A DNA stretch of 30,356 nt from positions 1-30,356 of the forward strand of contig JAJRSY010000083.1 of assembly GCA_024278565.1 (NCBI GenBank), written 5' to 3'. This document shows, piece after piece, positions 22,891-30,356 of this stretch. Source of the stretch: Bacteroidota bacterium. Lineage in GTDB: Bacteria; Bacteroidota; Bacteroidia; Flavobacteriales; Flavobacteriaceae. Position numbers and translations under genes: made by a program. The notes below the pieces were generated by a model. That model had not been told where the DNA came from and did not search any database. It saw only the letters and a program-made list of their open reading frames with translations. Each line of letters opens with the position of its first letter. Positions within the stretch are counted from its first letter, which is position 1.

Positions 22891-24750
22891 CTATTTATCA
22901 GAAGTTTCACCAAGGTTCTTCGATTTCACCGTTATCCATTCCCCGACCATTTCCTCTAGAACATTCAGGGGTACGGCGCCATTGACCAATACCACATCGT
23001 GAAATTCACGTATATCGAACTTATCACCGAGTTTGGTTTTGGCATTTTCACGGAGCTCCAGTATTTTGTTCATGCCGACTTTGTACGCAGTTGCTTGGGA
23101 TGGCATAACGATATGGCGTTCCACCATTTTTATGGCATCACTTTCGGCATTCGGCGTGTTGTTCTTATAATAAGAAATACCTTCTTCACGTGTCCATTTT
23201 TTGGAGTGGATACCCGTATCTACGACCAAGCGGCACGCCCGCCAGAGCTCCATGGCCAACCTTCCAAAATCGGAATAGGGGTCGCTGTAGAAGCCTATTT
23301 CTTTGGGCAAGAATTCGGTGTAGAGCCCCCAACCTTCACTATAGGCCGTGTATCCGCCCATTTTTCTGAACATGGGTACATCTTTGAGTTCTTGGGCAAT
23401 GGCAAGTTGCATATGGTGACCGGGCAAACCTTCGTGATAGGCCAGGGCTTCCATTTGATAGTTGGGCATTGCTTTGATATCGTACAAATTGGCATAGTAG
23501 GTACCTGGGCGCGAACCATCGATTGCCGGAGCCTGATAAAAGGCTTTTCCCGCCGCTTTTTCACGAAAGGGCTCTACCTGTTTTACGATCATCTCGGCCT
23601 TTGGTTTGGTCAAGAACAGCTCATCCAACCTACCTTTCATGCTATCAATGATCATTACCGCCTTTTTCATATAGGCCGCACGACCCTCATCGGTATCAGG
23701 GTAATAGAACTGCTTGTCTTCTTTCATAAAAGTAAAGAATTCTTGTAGGCTTCCCTTAAACCCGACCTTCTCTTTTATAGCGTTCATTTCGTCGTGAATG
23801 CGTTTTACTTCGGATAGGCCCAGGTCATGGATCTCATCAGCGGTCATGTTGGTCGTTGTGGTTCTTGCGAGAGCATTGTTATAATAATCACTGCCATCGG
23901 GAAACTTCCATGCGCCATCATCGGTGTTGGCTCTTTTTGACTGGTCTTCTAGAAAAGCGATCAAATTTTCAAATCCGGGTTTGGTAGAAGAGATCAAGGC
24001 GGCCGATGCCTTATCGGTCAATTCCTTTTTTTCTTCGGAGGCCAGCTCCAAAGCATCCAGCTTCTTTGAAAAATCTTTCAACAAGGTACTTTGTTTGTTT
24101 GATTCGTCAAAAGGCCGTCCTATTAAAATATTCTTACAAGATTCCAACACTTTCGGAAACACAAAACTTGGGGGAAGAATACCTGCTTCCTCACGTTCTT
24201 TGAGGTTGGTAATGACCTGATCGAACATATTGTTAATGCCGTTCAATCTTGAAATATACGCTTCGGCATCGCTCTTATCGGTAATTTGGTGCATATTGAT
24301 CAAAAACGAGGGTATTTGTGAGTGTATGCCGTGCATTTGGTTTACGGGGTAATTGTGCAAGCGGTATTTGAAATCTGAAATTTCGTTCTCCATCTGCTGT
24401 ACGGCCAATTTGTGGCTTAGTTTGGTGGCCTTGTCCAAGACATTTTCATTGATCGAGTCTTTGAGATAAGCAAGGCGGATCTTGGTGCGTTCGAGTTTTT
24501 TTTCTTCGGCTTCCTTCGATATATCGTCCCATTTGCCATAGTCCGTTTTATCGCCCAAATAGGTCTGCATCATGGGTGATAGTGCCAATTCGGCATCCCA
24601 TTGTTGTTGAAACCAATCATTGAGCTCTTTAGATGTGGTTGTCATTTCTTCAGGGGAAATAGTGGTCATTTCTTTTGTTTCCTCTTTACAGCCCAAGGCT
24701 AAAAGAAGCATTGTACATACAAGTACTGTTTTCATTATTCTATTTATCAT
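22891..24750 (-). CDS. DUF885 family lipoprotein, putative metallopeptidase
   Basis: A 619-residue protein with a lipoprotein signal ending in LLLALGC (Cys21), placing it in the envelope. The rest is a DUF885 domain, mostly helical. Near residues 440-450 it carries the zinc-site-like HEGLPGHHMQLA motif, with a further SEGWGLYTEFLPKEIGF motif about 30 residues later; these two are the conserved core of the family. DUF885 proteins are predicted zinc carboxypeptidase/oligopeptidase-like enzymes; the substrate is unknown here. Either of two in-frame Met codons (24750 or 24735) would give a usable signal; the longer is listed. It starts 29 bp after the lpxB stop and is probably co-transcribed with it. 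Confidence 0.88.
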   Translation of the reverse strand: MINRIMKTVLVCTMLLLALGCKEETKEMTTISPEEMTTTSKELNDWFQQQWDAELALSPMMQTYLGDKTDYGKWDDISKEAEEKKLERTKIRLAYLKDSINENVLDKATKLSHKLAVQQMENEISDFKYRLHNYPVNQMHGIHSQIPSFLINMHQITDKSDAEAYISRLNGINNMFDQVITNLKEREEAGILPPSFVFPKVLESCKNILIGRPFDESNKQSTLLKDFSKKLDALELASEEKKELTDKASAALISSTKPGFENLIAFLEDQSKRANTDDGAWKFPDGSDYYNNALARTTTTNMTADEIHDLGLSEVKRIHDEMNAIKEKVGFKGSLQEFFTFMKEDKQFYYPDTDEGRAAYMKKAVMIIDSMKGRLDELFLTKPKAEMIVKQVEPFREKAAGKAFYQAPAIDGSRPGTYYANLYDIKAMPNYQMEALAYHEGLPGHHMQLAIAQELKDVPMFRKMGGYTAYSEGWGLYTEFLPKEIGFYSDPYSDFGRLAMELWRACRLVVDTGIHSKKWTREEGISYYKNNTPNAESDAIKMVERHIVMPSQATAYKVGMNKILELRENAKTKLGDKFDIREFHDVVLVNGAVPLNVLEEMVGEWITVKSKNLGETSDK

Positions 24751-24779
24751 GGGTTCGTTTTTTATATGATTTGATAAAA

Positions 24780-25892
24780 TTAAGCATTTTTTACGATCAA
24801 TTCCGCCGCTTTTTGGCTTGCTCCTTTACCGCCCAGCTTTTCTTCAAGTTCATGGTACGCCTTGAGCTGGGTTTTTCGGTTGGGGCCATCTAGGATCTTT
24901 TCAAGTTCAGACCTTAGGTTTTTAGTGTTCAACTCGCTCTGGATCAGTTCTTTTACCACTTCTTTTTTCATGATGATGTTCACCAAAGAAATATAGTCTA
25001 AAGTGACAATACGTTTTGCAATTTGGTACGATAACCAGTTGGTCTTATAGCAGACCACTTGCGGAACCCCGAACATGGCGGTTTCTAAAGTGGCGGTACC
25101 ACTTGTGACAAGGGCTGCATGTGAGATGTTCAATAGCTCATAGGTCTTGCCCGTTACAAAACCAATATTGGGCCTGTTTAAAAAAGGGGTATAACACTTT
25201 TTTTCTAAACTGGGTGCACCCGCAATGACAAATTGATAATCTTTAAAATCGTTGATGACCGATAACATTAAAGAAAGCATTTTCTGTACTTCTTGTTTTC
25301 TACTGCCGGGCAAAAGGGCGATGATGGGCTTTACGTTATCGAGTTTGTTTTCTGTCCTGAATTGTGTTTCGTCGAGGGCGGGTCTATCGTTAATGGCATC
25401 GATCAAGGGGTGGCCCACAAAATGAACTGGAAAACCATGTTTTTTTTCATAAAAATCCTTTTCAAAGGGAAGGATGACGTACATGGCATCAATGTCTCTT
25501 TTTATCTTGGCGATACGGCCTTCACGTGAGGCCCATATTTGAGGTGATATATAGTAATTGGTAGTAAAGCCATGTTCTTTTGCCCATTTGGCAATACGCA
25601 GGTTAAAACCCGAATAGTCGATAAAAACGATAACATCAGGGTTAAATTGTTGAATGTCGTTCTTGCAGAAATTGATATTTTTGAAAATGGAAGTAATGTT
25701 CAAGAGCACCTCAAAAAAGCCCATAAAGGCCATTTTTTTATAATGCTTGACCAAAGTGCCGCCAGCTTGCTGCATCAAATCACCGCCCCAACACCTGATA
25801 TTGGCGTCGGCATCAATGGTTTTAAGTGCCTTGATAAGGTTGGATCCGTGTAGATCGCCCGATGCTTCCCCTGCTATGATGTAGTATTTCAT
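24780..25892 (-). CDS. lpxB: Lipid-A-disaccharide synthase
   Basis: A 370-residue peripheral inner-membrane glycosyltransferase (GT19) that joins UDP-diacylglucosamine to lipid X to make the lipid A disaccharide. Visible motifs are YYIIAGEASGDLHGSNLIKAL at the start (split as YYIIAGEASGD and LHGSNLIKAL), YYISPQIWASREGR, FVGHPLIDAI, ALLPGSRKQEVQ and SGTATLETAMFGVPQVVCYK. Length is normal for the family. ATG at 25892 begins the conserved sequence directly. In related genomes surE, a small membrane gene and lpxB are neighbours; here a four-helix-bundle cassette (25912-26520) lies immediately upstream of the lpxB start, only 20 bp away, so it may change lpxB expression. Confidence 0.95.
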   Translation of the reverse strand: MKYYIIAGEASGDLHGSNLIKALKTIDADANIRCWGGDLMQQAGGTLVKHYKKMAFMGFFEVLLNITSIFKNINFCKNDIQQFNPDVIVFIDYSGFNLRIAKWAKEHGFTTNYYISPQIWASREGRIAKIKRDIDAMYVILPFEKDFYEKKHGFPVHFVGHPLIDAINDRPALDETQFRTENKLDNVKPIIALLPGSRKQEVQKMLSLMLSVINDFKDYQFVIAGAPSLEKKCYTPFLNRPNIGFVTGKTYELLNISHAALVTSGTATLETAMFGVPQVVCYKTNWLSYQIAKRIVTLDYISLVNIIMKKEVVKELIQSELNTKNLRSELEKILDGPNRKTQLKAYHELEEKLGGKGASQKAAELIVKNA

Positions 25893-25911
25893 TTTTCAAG
25901 TTCAAGTCAAA

Positions 25912-25944
25912 CTCAAATCAAAACCAAACACAAACGCAAGCTCA
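25912..25944. repeat. Left 33-nt arm of the inverted repeat around the four-helix-bundle gene
   Basis: This 33-base low-complexity sequence (CTCAAATCAAAACCAAACAC, then AAACGCAAGCTCA) is the exact reverse complement of 26488-26520. It begins 20 bp upstream of the lpxB start codon. Confidence 0.9.
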
Positions 25945-26016
25945 GGTTCAAGCTTAAAATTATGCTCTATTTGATTAATTATCCAAAACTATAAGGCTTT
26001 GATGAAATTTGCATTA

Positions 26017-26334
26017 TTATCCTTTCTTGTTTTTTATTATTGTTGCGATAATTTTAATTAGCTGCTCTGCATCATCTAGTAAATTTTCACGTTTTTGTAA
26101 ATTTCCATATTCGAGTTTTTTCAATATTTTTAGATTTACCCTTGATTCTTTCAATTCTTTAAGGCTAAGACTAGCTTTGTGAATGAAATTTTTATCTGAA
26201 TTTGCACCTTGTAGTTCACCAAAATTCAGAGCCGCACTACCACTTGAACGTAGTAGTTGATTTCCATAGTACACTCCTACAGAATCGTTGGGCAGGTCTT
26301 TGCAAAAAATAGCCGCTCTTACAGCAAAATCCAC
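26017..26334 (-). CDS. Four-helix-bundle protein (23S rRNA intervening-sequence/S23-Avd family), N-terminus interrupted
   Basis: A 105-residue protein of the four-helix-bundle family found in 23S rRNA intervening sequences and related to Avd of diversity-generating retroelements: VDFAVRAAIF, GNQLLRSSGSAALNFGE, NFIHKASLSLKELKESRVNL and NLLDDAEQLIKIIATIIK are the four helices. The only usable start in this frame is GTG at 26334. Twelve codons upstream an ATG (26370) is followed at once by TAA (26367-26365) and then by DQKFDLEDRL, which continues the family's conserved N-terminus in frame. The gene has therefore probably lost about ten residues to a codon-2 stop, or starts at GTG. The low-complexity inverted repeats on both sides mark it as a cassette inserted between the small membrane gene and lpxB. 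No reverse transcriptase or rRNA is nearby. Confidence 0.8.
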   Translation of the reverse strand: MDFAVRAAIFCKDLPNDSVGVYYGNQLLRSSGSAALNFGELQGANSDKNFIHKASLSLKELKESRVNLKILKKLEYGNLQKRENLLDDAEQLIKIIATIIKNKKG

Positions 26335-26394
26335 TAATCTATCTTCAAGGTCAAATTTTTGGTCTTACATATTAATCACTTCTACGCATACATT

Positions 26395-26555
26395 TGATTT
26401 GATTTGAGTTTTGATTTTGAGTTTTGAGTTTGGTTTTGATTTGAGTTTGGTTTTGATTTGAGTTTGCGTTTGATTTGAGCTTGAGCTTGAGCTTGCGTTT
26501 GTGTTTGGTTTTGATTTGAGCTTGCGTTTGATTTTGCGCTCGAGCTTGCATTTTG
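26395..26555. repeat. Low-complexity TTTGA/TTTGAG array containing the right 33-nt arm
   Basis: About 160 bp made of variants of TTTGATTTGAG, GGTTTTGATTTGAG and GCTTGAGCTTGC, nearly all T and G with few C on this strand. It includes the exact reverse complement (26488-26520) of 25912-25944. A 63-codon frame (26372-26563) crosses it on the minus strand and would give a K/Q/N/T-rich peptide, but this is a by-product of base composition. The array begins at the stop codon of the upstream small membrane gene. Confidence 0.85.
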
Positions 26556-26562
26556 AATTTCA

Positions 26563-26844
26563 CTAAAAAACCTTATAATACAAAATCACCAAAGCTGTTA
26601 TAATGGTTGCGAACAATACGCCCTTGGCTCTGTTGTCTCTTCGTATTTTCAAGAACAAAAAGAACACGATTAAATTTAAAACAGCCCCTAGAGCCAACAA
26701 ACTACCTAGGTGGTCTTGTTGAATAGCGGCATCGAAGGTGTCTTTTATGCCCCTATCAGAGAACAATAAAATATACAAAAGTGTACCAAGGGTATTTGCA
26801 ATGATACCCACTATAAACCCGATCAATAGTTCTTTTTTATGCAT
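26563..26844 (-). CDS. Small three-helix membrane protein
   Basis: A 93-residue protein with three hydrophobic segments (about residues 6-27, 47-65 and 76-92) and charged ends (MHKKE, KIRRDNRAKG). I do not recognise a named family. Its ATG lies inside the end of surE, overlapping by 8 bases, so the two are translationally coupled. Downstream, before lpxB, is the low-complexity four-helix-bundle cassette; without that cassette this gene would sit directly before lpxB, suggesting an ancestral surE-membrane protein-lpxB operon. Confidence 0.78.
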   Translation of the reverse strand: MHKKELLIGFIVGIIANTLGTLLYILLFSDRGIKDTFDAAIQQDHLGSLLALGAVLNLIVFFLFLKIRRDNRAKGVLFATIITALVILYYKVF

Positions 26845-27616
26845 TTAAATCCCATTTTTTTATTTGTACAAGGCTTTGGTGGGCGGTCAGATCGAACTGG
26901 GTGGGCACTATGGATATGTACCCATTTGCCAGGGCCCATTCATCAGTGTCCTTTCCATCGTCCAAAAGTTCGAACTCTCCGGTCAGCCAATAATAATCTT
27001 TGCCCATTGGGTTGGTGCGCTTGTCGAATTTCTCTTTCCAGTTGGCACGTGCCTGTCGGCATATTTTTATTCCCTTGATATTCTTTTCTTCCAGTTTCGG
27101 AATATTGACGTTCAGCACCACCCCTTGCGGAATACCGTTAGCAAGTGCTTTTAAAACAATTTTTTTTATGGCCGCCCCGGCTGCATTAAAATCCGCATTC
27201 CAAGAATAGTCACATAATGAAAAACCAATTGCGGGTATTCCTTCGATACCGGCTTCAATTGCGGCGCTCATCGTACCTGAATAAATAACATTGATCGACG
27301 AATTTGAACCGTGGTTTATACCGCTGATACAGATGTCTGGCCTGCGGTCCAAAATTTCTTGAAGTGCCAATTTTACACAATCTGCAGGTGTTCCGCTACA
27401 ACTGTATTCCATCTTGGATCCATTTTCAAGACCCATTTTCATTTTTTGCGAGTAGAGGGCGGTATCTAAAGTAATGGCATGCCCCATACCCGATTGCGGA
27501 CTATCGGGCGCAACCACCACTACTTCGCCGATTTCGTTCATATAGCGTACCAATGCTCTTAGGCCCGGGGCGGTAATACCATCATCGTTGGTTACCAAAA
27601 TCAAAGGTTTCGACAT
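26837..27616 (-). CDS. surE: 5'/3'-nucleotidase SurE
   Basis: A 259-residue cytoplasmic metal-dependent phosphatase of nucleoside monophosphates. Motifs: LVTNDDGITAPGLRALVRYM (the two Asp bind metal), VVAPDSPQSGMGHAITL, YSCSGTPADCVKLAL and ISGINHGSNSSINVIYSGTM. Length matches the family. ATG at 27616 is chosen because MSKPLILVTNDDG is the normal start; the frame is open 21 codons further up but that sequence is not conserved-looking. It is divergent from prc with a 215-bp shared control region that contains a 30-bp palindrome. It heads the minus-strand unit running through lpxB. Confidence 0.95.
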   Translation of the reverse strand: MSKPLILVTNDDGITAPGLRALVRYMNEIGEVVVVAPDSPQSGMGHAITLDTALYSQKMKMGLENGSKMEYSCSGTPADCVKLALQEILDRRPDICISGINHGSNSSINVIYSGTMSAAIEAGIEGIPAIGFSLCDYSWNADFNAAGAAIKKIVLKALANGIPQGVVLNVNIPKLEEKNIKGIKICRQARANWKEKFDKRTNPMGKDYYWLTGEFELLDDGKDTDEWALANGYISIVPTQFDLTAHQSLVQIKKWDLNA

Positions 27617-27652
27617 TGCACATAATTTATGTGGTAAAAATACGTTTTTAAA

Positions 27653-27684
27653 AAAAGATATGTCGACATTATTGTACATAGCAA
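27653..27684 (-). promoter_or_regulatory. Candidate surE promoter
   Basis: On the minus strand, TTG is followed by 21 bases and then TATCTTTT, which matches the Bacteroidota TAnnTTTG -7 box except for the last base. The -7 box is about 37 bp upstream of the surE ATG. Confidence 0.4.
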
Positions 27685-27760
27685 AAAAATGATGACAGCA
27701 TTACCCTACTGGCATGGTTTTTTCATTACCTTACGAGAAATCTGTTACAAACAGGCTTTT

Positions 27761-27790
27761 ATCATGGTTTTCTCGTGAGAAAACCATGAT
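27761..27790. promoter_or_regulatory. 30-bp palindrome upstream of prc, candidate operator
   Basis: ATCATGGTTTTCTC and GAGAAAACCATGAT are perfect 14-base inverted arms around GT. It sits 41 bp before the prc ATG and 144 bp from the surE ATG. A related half, CATGGTTTTTTC, occurs near 27713. It could bind a dimeric regulator, or fold as a hairpin in the prc leader RNA. Confidence 0.6.
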
Positions 27791-27831
27791 TTAATATATT
27801 TATCTACCTTAAAATCGGTAAAAATTATTTT

Positions 27832-29979
27832 ATGAGAAAGAACTTGGCTTATGGTTTATTGGCATTGCTTATTGCAGTCGCTTCTTGCAGTTTCACCAAC
27901 AAAACCTTTGAAAATGACGATAAAGACAAATTGTTGTTGGATCTGATCACCTATGTATTGGCAAAAGGGCATTATGAGCCCAAAGACATTGATGACGACT
28001 TTTCGGTAAGTGTCTTTGAAGATTTTATAGATCTTCTAGATCCCACGAAACGTTATTTTTTAGAAGAGGATATCGTTGAATTCGAGCAACATAAATTTCA
28101 GATCGACGATCAGATCCAAAACACCGAAATCGATTTTTTCAATCTTGTTTATGACCGTTTGATGCAGCGTATGGCAGATGCCAAGGTCATTTATAAAGAA
28201 GTTTTGGAAGTGCCTTTCGATTATGCCAAAGAAGAGCACATCAATATTGAATATGATGAAATGGTTTTTGCGGCCAATAAAAATGAATTGAAAGAACGTT
28301 GGAGGCAACAATTAAAATACGCTACCCTGAACACCTATGATTCTAAAATAGCACATGTTCATGAAGATGCCGAAACGGCGAAAGAACATGGCCATACTGA
28401 AGATGAGGTTGAAATGACCTCGGCAGAGGCCGAGATTTCCGCAAGGGAGTCCACTCAAAAAACCTTGGATGAGTTTTTTGATTTTATCGATGACCTTCAG
28501 CGTAAAGACTGGTTCGTTCAGTACATCAACACCATTGTTGATGAGTTCGATCCGCATACCTTTTATTTTGCCCCTGAAGAAAAAGAAAAATTCGATACCA
28601 GTATGTCGGGTAAATTCGAGGGTATTGGTGCCCGCTTACAGAAAAAGCCGGAAGGAGCTAAAATAGTCGATATCATATCAGGCGGTCCGGTATGGCGTGA
28701 TGCCCGTTTAGAGGTGGGTGACATAATAATGAAAGTAGGTCAAGAGGGTGGAGAGTCTGTTGATATTGTGGGCATGCGATTAGAAGATGCCATTAAAATG
28801 ATAAAGGGGCCTAAAAGTACCGTAGTGGATTTGACCGTACGTAAAATTGATGGTTCCATAGAGGTTATTTCTTTGACCAGGGATGTGGTCGAATTGGAGG
28901 AGTCTTTCGCCAAATCTGCCAACATCATTAAAGAAGACCAAAAATTCGGGTTGATCAACCTGCCTAAATTTTACGTTGACTTCACTGATTACAGTGAGCG
29001 CAACTGTGCAAGTGATGTAGCTAAAGAAATAGAGCGTTTAAAGCAAGAAGGTATTGAGGGCTTGATATTAGATCTACGTGACAATGGCGGTGGATCATTA
29101 AAGACCGTGGTCGAAATGGCCGGACTTTTCATTAAAGATGGCCCCATAGTTCAGGTGCAGTCATCGGGCAAGGGCAAAGAAGTGTATGATGATAAGGACG
29201 AACGTATTCAATGGGATGGTCCCTTGGTAATTCTGGTCAATGAGCTTTCTGCCTCGGCCTCAGAGATATTGGCGGCCGCTATGCAAGATTATAAAAGAGC
29301 GGTGGTGATAGGAAGCAAACAGACCTTCGGTAAGGGCACCGTACAGAACGTGATCGACCTTGACAATATCGTTCGAAGTAACGAGCACGGTAATCTAGGC
29401 GCCATAAAATTGACCACCCAAAAATTCTATAGGATCAATGGCGGTTCTACGCAATTGGAGGGTGTACATAGCGATATCGTAGTGCCGGACAGGTACAGTT
29501 ATATCGATATTGGCGAACGGGACCAGGCGAACCCCTTGAAATGGGATAAAATAACCCCAGCCGATTACAGCTCATGGGGCGGTCATATCGACTACAAGCA
29601 GATCATAGCCAATAGTACCAAAAGAATAGCCAATAACGCGCAGATAAAACTGATCGACGAAAATGCACGGTGGATCCAGTCGCAGCAAGAAGAGGCTGTT
29701 ATTTCGTTGAATTACCAGGCGTATAAGATTGAAGTTGAAAAAGTCAAAGAAAAATCAGATTATTTCAAAAAAATGACCAATTATGATTCGCACCTCACTT
29801 TCGAGTCGTTGAAGTATGAAAAAGAACTGTTTGCCCAAGACTCCGTCTTACGAGAAAAAAGAGATCGCTGGCATCAGAATTTGGCGAAAGACGTTTATGT
29901 TGAAGAGGCGGTAAATGTCTTACAAGACCTAAAATTGAACCGTATTAAAAACGCTAAGTTGGCGAGTGTAAAAGGGTAA
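27832..29979 (+). CDS. prc: Tail-specific (carboxy-terminal processing) protease Prc
   Basis: A 715-residue periplasmic serine protease (S41A) attached by a lipid: the signal ends in VASC (Cys19). An N-terminal helical Prc domain comes first (about 30-230), then a PDZ domain (about 240-340: GIGARLQKKPEGAKIVDIIS, GGPVWRDARLEVGDIIMKVG). The S41 catalytic domain is about 360-560: LDLRDNGGGS, then SASASE at residues 473-478 holding the catalytic Ser, and Lys501 in TFGKGTVQ. A C-terminal DUF3340-type helical region ends the protein. Such proteases trim or degrade envelope proteins from their C-termini, for example lipoproteins and peptidoglycan hydrolases. The residues between 115 and 160 contain a His/Glu-rich insert (HEDAETAKEHGHTEDEVE). 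A rho-independent terminator follows at 30005. Confidence 0.95.
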   Translation: MRKNLAYGLLALLIAVASCSFTNKTFENDDKDKLLLDLITYVLAKGHYEPKDIDDDFSVSVFEDFIDLLDPTKRYFLEEDIVEFEQHKFQIDDQIQNTEIDFFNLVYDRLMQRMADAKVIYKEVLEVPFDYAKEEHINIEYDEMVFAANKNELKERWRQQLKYATLNTYDSKIAHVHEDAETAKEHGHTEDEVEMTSAEAEISARESTQKTLDEFFDFIDDLQRKDWFVQYINTIVDEFDPHTFYFAPEEKEKFDTSMSGKFEGIGARLQKKPEGAKIVDIISGGPVWRDARLEVGDIIMKVGQEGGESVDIVGMRLEDAIKMIKGPKSTVVDLTVRKIDGSIEVISLTRDVVELEESFAKSANIIKEDQKFGLINLPKFYVDFTDYSERNCASDVAKEIERLKQEGIEGLILDLRDNGGGSLKTVVEMAGLFIKDGPIVQVQSSGKGKEVYDDKDERIQWDGPLVILVNELSASASEILAAAMQDYKRAVVIGSKQTFGKGTVQNVIDLDNIVRSNEHGNLGAIKLTTQKFYRINGGSTQLEGVHSDIVVPDRYSYIDIGERDQANPLKWDKITPADYSSWGGHIDYKQIIANSTKRIANNAQIKLIDENARWIQSQQEEAVISLNYQAYKIEVEKVKEKSDYFKKMTNYDSHLTFESLKYEKELFAQDSVLREKRDRWHQNLAKDVYVEEAVNVLQDLKLNRIKNAKLASVKG

Positions 29980-30004
29980 TCTCTTTACATAAAAATAAAT
30001 ACTT

Positions 30005-30036
30005 AAAGCCCCTAACGGTTACCGTTGGGGCTTTTT
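30005..30036 (+). terminator. Rho-independent terminator of prc
   Basis: AAAGCCCCTAACGG pairs with CCGTTGGGGCTTT with one bulged T, loop TTA, followed by TTTTTG. It begins 26 bases after the prc stop codon. Confidence 0.9.
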
Positions 30037-30356
30037 GCTTGTAAGGCATTTACGAAGAAACGAATTAAATGTATGTCGCTAAAAGAAAGGGGTGCACGAC
30101 AAATTTCCCTAAACTGAACAGATATGGACAGTTTCACTTTGGAGCCGTCCCCACCCCTGCCTGTCCGGCAGGCAGGCTAACCCTCCCCCGAAGGGAGGGA
30201 ACCGTTTCTCGACACCAATGGCGTCCTAAACGATTTTGATGGAATATATAATCACCGTGATTAGTGGTTTTACAGCTTATATTTCTTCATTTCCCAAAAC
30301 AATCCCCCTATGTTTTTTATAAATATCAGGTGCTGTCCTAAACAGTATTATTGATA
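30037..30356. other. End of window: repeats, no gene seen
   Basis: A 320-bp stretch with no convincing open frame. It holds a palindrome of the CCTGCC family (30156-30176), a CCCTCCC/GGGAGGG hairpin with a 5-base loop (30181-30199), a perfect 15-bp palindrome TAATCACCGTGATTA (30249-30263) and two occurrences of GTCCTAAAC (about 30223 and 30335). It may be the edge of another repeat-rich or mobile region beyond the window. Confidence 0.55.
30156..30176. repeat. CCTGCC-type palindrome, 21 bp
   Basis: CCTGCCTG and CAGGCAGG arms around TCCGG, the same 21-bp form as the copy at 2800-2820, which has A in place of T at the centre. Confidence 0.85.

Noticed and set aside
23295..23748. Long opposite-strand frames within the DUF885 gene
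   Set aside because: They are antisense shadows of a well-supported gene and show no family motifs.
25912..26520. Diversity-generating retroelement
   Set aside because: The four-helix-bundle protein is related to Avd, but no reverse transcriptase, template repeat or variable target gene is present in the window.
26372..26563. 63-codon K/Q/N/T-rich minus-strand frame
   Set aside because: It is a direct translation of low-complexity repeats with no hydrophobic core; the DNA repeat, not the peptide, is the feature.

Overview
The window is from a Flavobacteriaceae-like member of the Bacteroidota. Evidence is a type IX secretion (T9SS) C-terminal sorting domain, a PorP/SprF-type barrel, a GYDIA-family GHMP kinase beside a class II HMG-CoA reductase, a flavobacterial TTG-N19-TAnnTTTG promoter, and AT-rich spacers full of short palindromic repeats. 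I do not assign a genus. Most of the window is housekeeping and envelope biology. The unusual material is in small cassettes and repeats between those genes.

Layout: 1-2.5 kb holds the end of a T9SS-exported DUF1501 protein and a PorP/SprF barrel with a SPOR tail. 2.5-3.4 kb is a repeat-rich spacer with a tRNA-like remnant, a 503-bp block bounded by 17-bp inverted repeats, and tRNA-Phe. 3.4-11.4 kb is a plus-strand envelope cluster: coaX, an outer-membrane barrel, a TPR protein, lptC, a small membrane protein, a CorC/HlyC-type CBS protein and a PpiD/SurA-like foldase. 11.7-14.6 kb is a minus-strand mevalonate cluster. Its HMG-CoA reductase frame is split by an in-frame TAG, and a DUF433/DUF5615 toxin-antitoxin-like pair lies between the reductase and the GYDIA kinase, joined by 4-base overlaps. 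15.3-18.8 kb encodes a dipeptidyl peptidase IV-like protease and a POT peptide transporter, a peptide-scavenging pair. 19.1-27.6 kb is a minus-strand run: SPOR/coiled-coil protein, ComEC, NlpC/P60 lipoprotein, DUF885 lipoprotein, lpxB, a four-helix-bundle gene inside low-complexity inverted repeats, a small membrane protein and surE. 27.8-30.0 kb holds the tail-specific protease prc, divergent from surE, followed by a good terminator.

The genes fit together as follows. CoaX supplies CoA; HMG-CoA reductase and the GYDIA kinase belong to isoprenoid synthesis. LptC and LpxB make and export lipopolysaccharide. PpiD, Prc, NlpC/P60 and the SPOR proteins maintain envelope proteins and peptidoglycan.

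Best candidates for something new: (1) the four-helix-bundle (23S-IVS/Avd-like) cassette with an exact 33-nt inverted repeat, inside the surE-lpxB operon; (2) the toxin-antitoxin-like pair translationally locked into the mevalonate operon, next to the interrupted HMG-CoA reductase; (3) at least two related families of palindromic or inverted-repeat elements scattered through the spacers.
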